Part shown: one piece after another, positions 1-6,992 of the stretch
Layout: each line of letters opens with the position of its first letter
Position numbering within the stretch: position 1 is the first letter of the stretch
NCBI GenBank assembly: GCA_002381185.1
Contig: DFOA01000018.1
Location: 1-12,625 of the forward strand
DNA: 12,625 nt
Source: Firmicutes bacterium UBA3553
Lineage (GTDB): Bacteria > Bacillota > Clostridia > Tissierellales > Sedimentibacteraceae
Direction of reading: 5' to 3'
Notes under the pieces: model-generated
What the model was told of the DNA's origin: nothing
Databases searched by the model: none
Seen by the model: only the letters and a program-made list of their open reading frames with translations
Translations under genes and position numbers: made by a program

Positions 1-632
1 CCGATGTAATAGATGCAATAGGGACAATTGTTCATGTTATTATAGATAATCAATACAGAGGATATATTGTAATTGCAGATGAAATCAAGGAAGACTCTGC
101 ATCAGCCATTCATGCATTGAAAAAAGCAAGAGTAAAGCAAACAATTATGCTTACCGGTGATGCAAAAGCAATAGGCGAAAAAGTTGCAAAGCAATTAGGC
201 CTTGATAAAGTATATACAGAGCTTCTGCCTGCTAATAAAGTGGAAAAGGTTGAAGAGCTTCTTAACAAAAAGTCCGAAAAAGGCAAACTGGTTTTTGTTG
301 GGGATGGAATCAATGATGCCCCAGTACTTGCCCGTGCAGATCTGGGAATTGCCATGGGTGGTCTAGGCTCTGATGCAGCAATCGAAGCTGCTGATATAGT
401 AATTATGACAGATGAGCCTTCAAAAATATCTACCGCTATGCAAATTTCCAAAAAGACTTTAAAGGTTGTTCGTCAAAACATTATATTTTCACTTGCAGTT
501 AAATTTTTGGTTCTTATATTGGGGGCCTTCGGAATTGCATCAATGTGGGCTGCTGTATTTGCTGATGTCGGAGTTTCCGTTATTGCTATTTTAAATGCAA
601 TACGTGTCTTGAATGTTAAGCAGTATCAGTAA
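1..632 (+). CDS. Zn/Cd-type P1B heavy-metal ATPase, C-terminal part (5' end outside window)
   Basis: This is the C-terminal end of a metal-exporting P-type ATPase, which uses ATP to pump soft divalent ions (Zn, Cd, Pb) out of the cytoplasm. The first complete codon is at position 3 and the frame is open to the left edge. Visible parts are the end of the P-domain, with a TGDA motif (about 153-164), the hinge GDGINDAP (300-323), and the final membrane pair. The first of these helices has N-x7-K (Lys codon at 501), and the second has an Asp in FADVGVSV (codon at 564). This Lys plus Asp pair is the known signature of the P1B-2 (ZntA/CadA) subclass rather than the Cu-type CPx pumps. The phosphorylation motif DKTG and the N-terminal metal-binding region lie outside the window. 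The protein ends normally in NAIRVLNV. A hairpin terminator follows, then a two-component system that may or may not regulate it. Confidence 0.93.
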   Translation, partial: DVIDAIGTIVHVIIDNQYRGYIVIADEIKEDSASAIHALKKARVKQTIMLTGDAKAIGEKVAKQLGLDKVYTELLPANKVEKVEELLNKKSEKGKLVFVGDGINDAPVLARADLGIAMGGLGSDAAIEAADIVIMTDEPSKISTAMQISKKTLKVVRQNIIFSLAVKFLVLILGAFGIASMWAAVFADVGVSVIAILNAIRVLNVKQYQ

Positions 633-643
633 GGAAAGACAGG

Positions 644-668
644 GGCCAAGAGAATTATCTTGGCCTTT
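644..668 (+). terminator. Intrinsic terminator or attenuator between the ATPase and the two-component system
   Basis: A perfect 8-bp stem, GGCCAAGA (644-651) and TCTTGGCC (658-665), has a 6-nt loop and is followed by TTTAT. The stem is GC-rich enough to be stable but the T run is short, so termination may be partial. It ends only about 27 nt before the response-regulator start codon. That leaves no room for a separate promoter downstream of it, so the regulator genes are probably transcribed by read-through. Confidence 0.7.
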
Positions 669-695
669 ATCATACGAAAGAAGGTGTTCAATTAA

Positions 696-1421
696 ATGTA
701 CAAAAATAAGCCTATTTTATTAATTGATGATGAAGTTAAAATTACGCAGGTGTTAAAAGCATATCTTGAAAAAAACGGATACAGCACTTTAACTGCACAT
801 GACGGAAAGCGTGCATGGGAGCTATTTCAGAGTCAAGAAATTGCTCTTGTTGTTCTGGATTTGATGCTGCCAGACATTACAGGTGAAGAATTATGCTACA
901 GAATTCGTACACAATCCAGAGTTCCCGTAATTATGCTTACTGCCAAATCAAATGAGACAGATCTTTTAAGGGGGTTAAAAATTGGTGCAGACGATTATTT
1001 AGCAAAACCCTTTAGTCCCCGAACGGTTGTTGCCAAGATTGAGGCAGTATTACGCCGAACAGAGTGTGATGAGCTGTTAAGTATGCCTGTTTCATATAAT
1101 AACGGAGATTTGACAATAGATTTCAAGAATTGTGTTGTAAAAAAGAATGGTGAAGTCATAAACTTAACACCAACAGAATTTAAGCTTTTACGTGCTTTAG
1201 CAAAAGCACCAAATCGCACCTTCACAAGAGACCAATTAATTACATATGCACTTGATGACAATTTTAACGGATATGATCGAAGTATTGATACTTATATTAA
1301 AAGTCTTCGCAGCAAAATTGAACCTGATAGAAAAAACCCTCAATATATTGTTACGGTTCACGGGTTTGGCTACAAATTTGTATCTGAAATAAGAGAACCA
1401 CTAAAGGGAAAAGAAATATGA
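696..1421 (+). CDS. OmpR/PhoB-family response regulator
   Basis: This is a cytoplasmic DNA-binding response regulator of 241 aa, normal for the family. The receiver domain spans about residues 5-120, with the acidic pair D11/D12, the predicted phosphoacceptor D55 (in VVLDLMLPD), T82 and K104 (in LAKPF). The C-terminal winged-helix DNA-binding domain is about residues 135-232, with the typical LTPTEFKLL and VHGFGYKF segments. The start is supported by an AGAAGG Shine-Dalgarno about 10 nt upstream. Its last codons overlap the kinase gene by 4 nt (ATGA), which indicates translational coupling and a dedicated pair. The signal it responds to cannot be read from the sequence. Neighbouring targets could be the upstream metal ATPase or the divergent cell-wall and quality-control genes, which is inference only. 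Confidence 0.95.
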   Translation: MYKNKPILLIDDEVKITQVLKAYLEKNGYSTLTAHDGKRAWELFQSQEIALVVLDLMLPDITGEELCYRIRTQSRVPVIMLTAKSNETDLLRGLKIGADDYLAKPFSPRTVVAKIEAVLRRTECDELLSMPVSYNNGDLTIDFKNCVVKKNGEVINLTPTEFKLLRALAKAPNRTFTRDQLITYALDDNFNGYDRSIDTYIKSLRSKIEPDRKNPQYIVTVHGFGYKFVSEIREPLKGKEI

Positions 1422-2815
1422 TTAAATCATTTCGCGGTAAATTGATTTTATCATTTTCCTTTTTGCTGATACTAACAATCGGCTCATTGAGTCTTGTTTT
1501 TAATAATTCTATTGATAAGCTTTTTAAGGAATACGCTTATTATCAGCAAGAACAGAAAATAAATCAGATTATTGAACAGATAAACGCTCAATATATTCCA
1601 AGTTCTAAAAGTTATAACATGAATGGTATTGAGGTAATAGGAAATGCTGCTTTACAAAGTGGAATAATGATACATGTGCAGACAATTAACAAGGAGCTTG
1701 ATTGGGATATTTCAACTCACAAGGCCCAGGAATGTCAACTTATGCTGCAGCATATGGAAGTTAATATGCACAGCCGATACCCTACTTTTAACGGTGGGCT
1801 TGAACAAAAAAATTATGATTTGCTTTATCAGGGCACTAAAGTTGGAATTTTAACTCTTGGCTTTTACGGACCTTATTCCTTCAATGAAAGTGAATTAAAG
1901 CTTCTTGACTCACTAAACCGATTAATATTAGTTTTAGGTTTTACTTTTTTGCTTATAGCCATAGTATTGGGCAGCTACATAGCAACCTACCTTACAAAGC
2001 CTATTCGGGCCTTGGTAGATATAACACATAAAATAGCCTTTGGAAATTACGGAACACAAATCACAGAAAAATTTGCTGCCTCTGACTTCATGACACTGAT
2101 TCATTCAGTGAATGAAATGTCAGTAGCACTTAAAATAAAAGACTGTCAAAAGCGTCAATTAACTGCAGATGTTGCCCATGAGCTCAGAACACCGCTAAGT
2201 AATCTACAAAGCCATATGGAAGCAATAATTGATGGAGTATGGGAGCCAACTCCAGAGCTTTTTTTAAGCTGCCATGATGAGATTATGCGACTTACAAATA
2301 TCGTAAATCAATTAACGGAGTTGAATCAATTTGAAGATAAAAAAATAAGCTTAAATAAAAGCTATTTTTCTGTTTCTGAGCTATATGAATGTATGGCTCG
2401 CGATTTTTTACATGAGACGAGGGATAAGGACATTGAGCTGTCCATAAGCATAGAGAATCCATCAGCATATATTTTTGGTGATATGCATCGAATTAAGCAA
2501 TGTATGATAAATTTAATATCCAATGCACTTGTAGCGACTCCACCTGGAGGAAAAATATCCATCAAATATCATACGGAAAAAGATATGCACCTTCTTGAAG
2601 TGATTGATACGGGAGCAGGAATTCCTGATGATGACCTAACAAACATATTTGAACGATTTTATCGTGTAGATAAGTCAAGAAATCAAAAGACAGGCGGCAT
2701 GGGAATTGGACTATCCATCACAAAAGCAATTGTTGAAGCGCACAGAGGAAAGATTGAGGCAAAAAGTGCAGTCGGTCACGGTTCAACTTTTTCTATAATG
2801 CTTCCTATAGAATAG
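1418..2815 (+). CDS. Membrane sensor histidine kinase, partner of the upstream regulator
   Basis: A complete classical sensor kinase of 465 aa. TM1 is about residues 9-28, followed by an extracytoplasmic sensor region of roughly 140 residues (about 30-168) that I do not recognise, and TM2 about 169-190. A HAMP linker (about 190-243, with TKPIRALV) leads to the H-box with His254 in VAHELRTPL. The ATPase domain has the N-box (NLISNA, about 365-370), G1 box (DTGAGIP, about 397-403), F-box (FERFYRVDKS) and G2 box (GMGIGLS). All catalytic motifs are intact. The overall style resembles BaeS-like kinases with one sensor loop. The start codon is the ATG of the ATGA overlap with the regulator. A possible 39-codon membrane ORF begins 8 nt after its stop. 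Confidence 0.95.
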   Translation: MIKSFRGKLILSFSFLLILTIGSLSLVFNNSIDKLFKEYAYYQQEQKINQIIEQINAQYIPSSKSYNMNGIEVIGNAALQSGIMIHVQTINKELDWDISTHKAQECQLMLQHMEVNMHSRYPTFNGGLEQKNYDLLYQGTKVGILTLGFYGPYSFNESELKLLDSLNRLILVLGFTFLLIAIVLGSYIATYLTKPIRALVDITHKIAFGNYGTQITEKFAASDFMTLIHSVNEMSVALKIKDCQKRQLTADVAHELRTPLSNLQSHMEAIIDGVWEPTPELFLSCHDEIMRLTNIVNQLTELNQFEDKKISLNKSYFSVSELYECMARDFLHETRDKDIELSISIENPSAYIFGDMHRIKQCMINLISNALVATPPGGKISIKYHTEKDMHLLEVIDTGAGIPDDDLTNIFERFYRVDKSRNQKTGGMGIGLSITKAIVEAHRGKIEAKSAVGHGSTFSIMLPIE

Positions 2816-2822
2816 GTACACA

Positions 2823-2942
2823 ATGACGAACAATACCTCCTTACTGAATAAACTCGGTAAAGCGGTATTGTTAATGGCACTTTTCTGCCCTCTTATATTT
2901 TTCCTAATACATGCAACAGTAATATTATTATCATTCTATTAA
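2823..2942 (+). CDS. Possible 39-aa single-helix membrane micro-protein downstream of the kinase
   Basis: A short ORF starts 8 nt after the kinase stop and encodes 39 residues. A polar N-terminus with two lysines (MTNNTSLLNKLGK) is followed by about 26 uninterrupted hydrophobic residues (AVLLMALFCPLIF and onward). This positive-inside pattern is typical of small single-pass membrane proteins. Its position as the third gene after a regulator/kinase pair is where small kinase-modulating or target peptides often sit. Against it: there is no good Shine-Dalgarno (only GGT nearby), so it would need coupling to the kinase. The same DNA also forms a hairpin, and AT-rich DNA can give hydrophobic ORFs by chance. 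I recognise no family. Confidence 0.45.
   Translation: MTNNTSLLNKLGKAVLLMALFCPLIFFLIHATVILLSFY
2829..2872. terminator. Long hairpin after the kinase gene, possible (bidirectional) terminator
   Basis: The outer arms AACAATACC (2829-2837) and GGTATTGTT (2864-2872) pair perfectly over 9 bp. An inner stem, TTACTGA (2841-2847) with TCGGTAA (2854-2860, one G-T pair), continues it after a 3x3 internal loop. The only T run on the + strand is TTTT at 2881-2884, 8 nt beyond the stem, so it is not a textbook terminator. It lies between convergent genes, where a terminator is expected, but it also overlaps the putative micro-protein ORF. Confidence 0.4.
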
Positions 2943-2987
2943 TTACATGTCTCAGTTTCATTTTTATCTGTTCAATAATATAAGCGC

Positions 2988-4409
2988 CTATCTGCTTGCA
3001 TAGAGATAATTGTATGGATTTCGAACAGAACCATTCTCTCGTACTTCGAAATGACTGTGATTACCTGTTGATTGTCCGGTTGAACCTACCTTGGCTATCG
3101 TTTGTCCACGATAAACTTTTTCACCCTTTGAAACCTGCAGGGATGAGTTATGACCATAATATGTTTGAGTACCATCATCATGGGTTATAATGACAAGCTT
3201 TCCATAGCTGTCATCCCATCCGGCAAATGTAACTCGTCCGCCATCCGAAGCCTTAACATTAGTTCCATATGGTGCTGCAATGTCCAAGCCCTTGTGATAG
3301 CTTGTTCTTCCAAAAATATATCGACTTCCTACACTGGAAGTAACCGTTCCGTAAACCGGCCATATATATTCACCATAAGATGCTGTTTTTGGTCGCGGGG
3401 TTGTTCCTTTAGCCACTACTGTTTCTGTAGGTTCTTTTATAACGGTAGATTTGGTAACCTTTCTTTCAATCTCCTTTCCATTTAAGTAAGTAACATCTGC
3501 ATTTACCTGCGATGTTCCTTTTGATCCTTCTGTTATTGTTTTACTGTTGCCTACATACATAGATGCATCGTCTACGTATTTAATAGGGCTTTCTATTTCC
3601 TCAACATATGTGATGCTGTCGGACGTTTCCACAGATAAAAACGGTATTGCTGATTTAATGTTGAGGACATCGCCAATCATCAGTCTGTCTATGCTGACTT
3701 GCGGATTAAGAGCCATCAGCTCATTGAGCTTCATACCATTGTTTTTAGCAATTTCACTAAAGGTATCTCCTTCTACAACAGTATATAAAGCTGCTTCTTC
3801 TTTATTATCAGTAAGTATTTTATAAATAGCTTCCTGATCACTTTGCATTGTGGCGTCAGTATAATCATATGTAATGTAAACATCTTGTTCAAACTGGTAA
3901 GATGTAGTATTTTCATTGGTATACTGTGAAATTATTTTATCAAGAATTCCCTGCAAGGATGATTTATCCTCGGACATACCAATGGCTACTCCATCTACCG
4001 TTAAAATAAAGCTTTTTTTAATTTCATTTATTTGCTCTAGTAAATAATCATTTAATTCAGTTGAGGAAATCAACTGTTCTTTTGCTGCAAGCGTCTTACT
4101 AATGGCTGCATTGGACTCAAGCTTATATTCTTTGCCTAAAATTTCAGCAGCTTTTGCTTCTACGGAATCAACAGCTTGCTCAAATATTGATGCATCTGCA
4201 ACAGCGCCTATGTTTTGACCATTTATTTTAATTGCATAAGCAGGCACATAAATCGAACGAATTATCAATGTGCTGATTATTACCGCACATATTAGCACAA
4301 AAATTATCAAGGGTTTTTTCATTTTACTATTGTAAGATATCAACAATATTAATTTATTCTTCATGTTAATAGTTTGCATCTCCATTTTTAATAATTTGTA
4401 AATATTCAA
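2988..4409 (-). CDS. Membrane-anchored M23 metallopeptidase with LysM and G5-like regions
   Basis: A probable cell-wall hydrolase that cuts peptidoglycan peptide cross-links outside the membrane. From the TTG start it is 473 aa. A membrane anchor lies at about 32-52 after a basic KMKKP. A helical region follows (about 75-200), then a LysM peptidoglycan-binding domain (about 208-252, YTVVEGDTFSEIA and GDVLNI). A G5-like region (about 256-336) precedes the M23/LytM domain (about 365-467). The zinc ligands are visible: H372 and D376 (HKGLD) and the GNHSHFEV motif (H451/H453); H420 is in the YYGH motif. The order LysM-G5-M23 is common in clostridial wall hydrolases. The start is uncertain. The TTG at 4409 overlaps the stop of a short leader ORF; alternatives are ATGs at 4364 and 4322, the latter directly before the hydrophobic anchor. 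It is transcribed divergently from the foldase/HflKC operon. Confidence 0.9.
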   Translation of the reverse strand: MNIYKLLKMEMQTINMKNKLILLISYNSKMKKPLIIFVLICAVIISTLIIRSIYVPAYAIKINGQNIGAVADASIFEQAVDSVEAKAAEILGKEYKLESNAAISKTLAAKEQLISSTELNDYLLEQINEIKKSFILTVDGVAIGMSEDKSSLQGILDKIISQYTNENTTSYQFEQDVYITYDYTDATMQSDQEAIYKILTDNKEEAALYTVVEGDTFSEIAKNNGMKLNELMALNPQVSIDRLMIGDVLNIKSAIPFLSVETSDSITYVEEIESPIKYVDDASMYVGNSKTITEGSKGTSQVNADVTYLNGKEIERKVTKSTVIKEPTETVVAKGTTPRPKTASYGEYIWPVYGTVTSSVGSRYIFGRTSYHKGLDIAAPYGTNVKASDGGRVTFAGWDDSYGKLVIITHDDGTQTYYGHNSSLQVSKGEKVYRGQTIAKVGSTGQSTGNHSHFEVRENGSVRNPYNYLYASR

Positions 4410-4453
4410 TTGATAATAGGTTTAAAATATTTTTCATATGAGTTCGGCAACAT
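4406..4453 (-). CDS. Possible 15-codon leader ORF coupled to the M23 peptidase gene
   Basis: On the - strand an ATG at 4453 follows a very strong purine-rich ribosome site (AAGGAAGGAGGGG; the AAGGA core is 8 nt from the ATG). The frame encodes MLPNSYEKYFKPIIN and stops at TGA 4408-4406. That stop overlaps the TTG start of the peptidase gene as TTGA, the same geometry as the ATGA overlaps of coupled genes. The peptidase TTG has no Shine-Dalgarno of its own, so reinitiation after the leader would explain how it is translated. The alternative is that the strong ribosome site is a remnant left by a small deletion in the gene's 5' end. Confidence 0.4.
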   Translation of the reverse strand: MLPNSYEKYFKPIIN

Positions 4454-4510
4454 CCCCTCCTTCCTTTTTCTTCTCAATTTTTAACCTACTGAAGTCATAC
4501 GCAAAAGATT

Positions 4511-4534
4511 ACGCTAATGTATATATTTTAGCGT
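4511..4534. promoter_or_regulatory. Inverted repeat ACGCTAA-N10-TTAGCGT
   Basis: A perfect 7-bp inverted repeat with a 10-nt AT-rich spacer lies in the divergent region, about 60 nt upstream of the peptidase leader ORF. It could be a repressor operator. On the + strand it is followed by TTTT and could act as a weak terminator. It lies inside the predicted 5' untranslated region of the minus-strand transcript if the promoter near 4582-4610 is used. Confidence 0.35.
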
Positions 4535-4541
4535 TTTAACA

Positions 4542-4561
4542 TTACCAGCATAATGTGGTAA
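4542..4561. promoter_or_regulatory. Inverted repeat TTACCA-N8-TGGTAA
   Basis: A second perfect inverted repeat (6-bp arms) lies 7 nt from the preceding one. An overlapping alternative pairing also exists (CATTA 4540-4544 with TAATG 4551-4555). Two adjacent palindromes in a divergent promoter region are consistent with an operator or with mRNA leader structure. No specific regulator can be assigned. Confidence 0.3.
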
Positions 4562-4581
4562 AAATGTGAGGAAATTACGAA

Positions 4582-4610
4582 ATTATAAAATATTAATATT
4601 TTTTTAATAA
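4582..4610 (-). promoter_or_regulatory. Candidate minus-strand promoter for the M23 peptidase
   Basis: On the - strand a perfect -10 hexamer TATAAT (4587-4582) stands 17 bp from a poor -35 (TTATTA, 4610-4605). The weak -35 lies inside the 11-bp direct repeat, a layout expected of an activator-dependent promoter. The transcript would have a leader of roughly 120 nt before the leader ORF's ATG. The region is very AT-rich, so a chance -10 is possible. Confidence 0.35.
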
Positions 4611-4629
4611 AACTTTAATAAAACTTTAA
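4603..4629. repeat. 11-bp direct repeat TTTAATAAAAC, two and a half copies
   Basis: TTTAATAAAAC occurs at 4603-4613 and 4614-4624, followed by a partial TTTAA at 4625-4629, giving an exact 11-bp period. OmpR/PhoB-family regulators typically bind direct repeats at about one helical turn. The repeat sits between the divergent M23 peptidase and the foldase/HflKC operon, and a regulator of that family is encoded nearby. It covers the -35 area of the candidate minus-strand promoter. The link to that regulator is inference. Confidence 0.5.
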
Positions 4630-4704
4630 ACGTATTATCCTCATAAATTCGCCACATATATTCTATATAGTATATCCAAAATAAAAATTGACAGGAGGGA
4701 TTAA

Positions 4705-6975
4705 ATGAGTACAAATAAAAATCCACACAGCGATGGAGAAAACCTCATTCCTGATGATGAGACTAAAACCAAAGATCCGCCTCAACATGAGGAGGATGAG
4801 GGTTCTACTATAGCAGATCTTTTTCATGTACTCGGAATAAAAAAGAAAGGTTCTATTTCATCATTCATATCAAAAGAAGAGTTAGAATCTCCACCATTAA
4901 ATAATGACGAAGCGGTTGATTTAAGCGACAGCACCGAACAACCTTCAGAGCTTGTTTCAGATGATAATGCAGTACACTGTAAATCAGAGCATTCAGATGA
5001 GACATATACGAAAAACTTACCTGATATTTCTTATACGTATGAATCTCAATTGGACAATAAGGGTGAAGCACCTCTGAAAAAAAATAAAACTCTGAAAAAA
5101 GTAGTTTTCACCCTACTCTTAGCTATGTGCATAGTACTGGCAAGGTTTGCTCCTCTTCTTTTTGAGCCTAAGCCACCAAGTCCAGATGTTGTGGGCTCCT
5201 ATAATGGAAAATATATTACCACCGAGCAGTTGCAGGCATTTATAGTTCTGGAGCAGGCAAGGGAGCGAGAGCATATAATTTGTCCAACACATGGATATGA
5301 CCACTCTAAATGTACACCTGATGAAGAATGTGAATCCCATCCTATAGATTCATTCGAAGGATATCAAAGCATGGTAACGCGACTTGCAGTTGAGCAAATG
5401 ATTCAAGAATGGGCAGATGAAAAAGGAATTACTCAGCGTGAAGACGTACAACACAACATGAAGGATATTCTTAATAACGTCACCGTTGAACAATATGTTG
5501 CTCGATTACATGATGAAAACATCACAGCTGAATCAATTCCAATCTGGGAAATTCAGCAATACTATGAAGAAAATCAGGACACTTATATAGGTAAACCATT
5601 ATCGGAAGTTGAGGATGATATTCGTAAAATACTTGCTATGAAAAAAGATGAGGATTTTTTTCCACAATACATAGAAGAATTGAAGAAAACAGCAGGACTT
5701 CAGGTGAATTTTGATATTCTTAAGGTGACTGAACCAACAAATGATGAAATATTATCTTATTATGAAACAAATGTTACAGATTATCAGACAAAGGATACCG
5801 CGAAATACTCAGAAATTTTAATAAATAATGATGATTCTATGAATTCTGCCACAGATGCAGTTCGTAAAATTCGTTCCGGAGAAAGTTTTGAAAATATCGC
5901 CGCATCTTTTTCCAAAGACGGTATATCCAGTATGAAAACTCTTGTTAAGGGAACTGGTGATGCTGCTTTAGAGTCTTTATTATGGAAAATGAATATCGGT
6001 GATATTAGCGATCCTATCACTAATGCAGATGGATCAGCAAGTATTGTAATGCTGACTGAAATAAATAAGGCAGGAGTAAAGCCCTTTGATTCTGTCAAAT
6101 CAGAAATTCGGAACATTTTGCTTACTAAAAATATGGAGGCTGAATATACCTTGAGGAAAAGTGAAATGTTGTTTAGCATTCACAGCCGTCGATACACCTT
6201 AGGAGAATTTTACACGGAATTTAAGGAACTGTCCGAAATCTACCAATTAGAATTTTCATCCTTTGAGACTAAAAAACAGTTAGTGGAGCAGATGATTGCA
6301 CAGGAATTGCTGCTTGAACAAAGCAGCGATAAATCCTCAAATGAACAGGAAGATCACAGCTATGAAGAAATGAAAATCCAATACCTGGCACAAATTCTTC
6401 ACCAGGACGAAGTAGACGAAAAGCTAACAGAGCCTACAGAAGAAGAAATACGTGATTTTTATGAAAAAAACAAAAAAGATCTTATTATTCCTGCTTCTGT
6501 ACAACTTAATTTAATTTGGATCAGCCAGGGAGAAAATGCGGAAAAGAAAGAACAGGCGTTTCAAAAAGCCAAGGAAGCCCTAAGTGCTATTAACAACGGA
6601 ATGTCCTTTGCAGAAGCGGCAAAACAATATTCAGAAGATCCCTCTGCTGACTATGGAGGTCAACTTCAAGGAGACCTGTATAAAGAATATCTCGTTCCTC
6701 CATTGGCAGAAGCTGCCTTTTCATTAGAAATTAATAAAGTTAGCGACATATTGGAATATTCAGACGGATACTTCATTCTACAGGTACGATCACGTACTGA
6801 AGAGCAAATGCAAAGCTATGATCAGGTCGCTGAAGGTATTAAGAGTCATCTTAGTGAGCAGCAGCATGTTCAATTAGAGATGAACATGGAAAAAACAATG
6901 TTGGAAAATGCAAACTTTACAATTTATAACAAGACAATTCGTCGTTTGATAAAAGAAAATAATGATAATATTTAA
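4705..6975 (+). CDS. Membrane-anchored PpiD/PrsA-like foldase with two parvulin-type regions
   Basis: A 756-aa protein likely to help fold or guard exported proteins at the outer face of the membrane. Residues 1-130 are a polar, acidic cytoplasmic tail ending in a basic stretch (KKNKTLKK). One membrane helix (about 133-153) follows, then a SurA/PrsA-like N-terminal domain. A first, divergent parvulin-like region is about 364-455 and a second, clearer PPIC domain is about 596-695 (with SFAEAAKQYSEDPSADYGGQL). The N-in single-pass layout resembles PpiD more than the lipoprotein PrsA, since there is no lipobox. Unusual is a Cys/His cluster at about 190-212 (C193, C203, C209 with H190, H196, H200, H212) just outside the membrane, which could bind metal or form disulfides. 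The start is supported by AGGAGGG 5 nt upstream. It is the first gene of a tight operon with three SPFH genes. Confidence 0.87.
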   Translation: MSTNKNPHSDGENLIPDDETKTKDPPQHEEDEGSTIADLFHVLGIKKKGSISSFISKEELESPPLNNDEAVDLSDSTEQPSELVSDDNAVHCKSEHSDETYTKNLPDISYTYESQLDNKGEAPLKKNKTLKKVVFTLLLAMCIVLARFAPLLFEPKPPSPDVVGSYNGKYITTEQLQAFIVLEQAREREHIICPTHGYDHSKCTPDEECESHPIDSFEGYQSMVTRLAVEQMIQEWADEKGITQREDVQHNMKDILNNVTVEQYVARLHDENITAESIPIWEIQQYYEENQDTYIGKPLSEVEDDIRKILAMKKDEDFFPQYIEELKKTAGLQVNFDILKVTEPTNDEILSYYETNVTDYQTKDTAKYSEILINNDDSMNSATDAVRKIRSGESFENIAASFSKDGISSMKTLVKGTGDAALESLLWKMNIGDISDPITNADGSASIVMLTEINKAGVKPFDSVKSEIRNILLTKNMEAEYTLRKSEMLFSIHSRRYTLGEFYTEFKELSEIYQLEFSSFETKKQLVEQMIAQELLLEQSSDKSSNEQEDHSYEEMKIQYLAQILHQDEVDEKLTEPTEEEIRDFYEKNKKDLIIPASVQLNLIWISQGENAEKKEQAFQKAKEALSAINNGMSFAEAAKQYSEDPSADYGGQLQGDLYKEYLVPPLAEAAFSLEINKVSDILEYSDGYFILQVRSRTEEQMQSYDQVAEGIKSHLSEQQHVQLEMNMEKTMLENANFTIYNKTIRRLIKENNDNI

Positions 6976-6992
6976 AATTAGGAGAAATAATT

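Noticed and set aside
4657..4671. TATATT and TATAGT as -10 boxes for the foldase/HflKC operon
   Set aside because: No acceptable -35 at 16-18 bp for either; the region is too AT-rich to choose, so no promoter was called for this strand.
4688..4693. TTGACA just before the foldase ribosome site as a -35 box
   Set aside because: A promoter here would start transcription inside the coding region, beyond the well-supported ATG at 4705.
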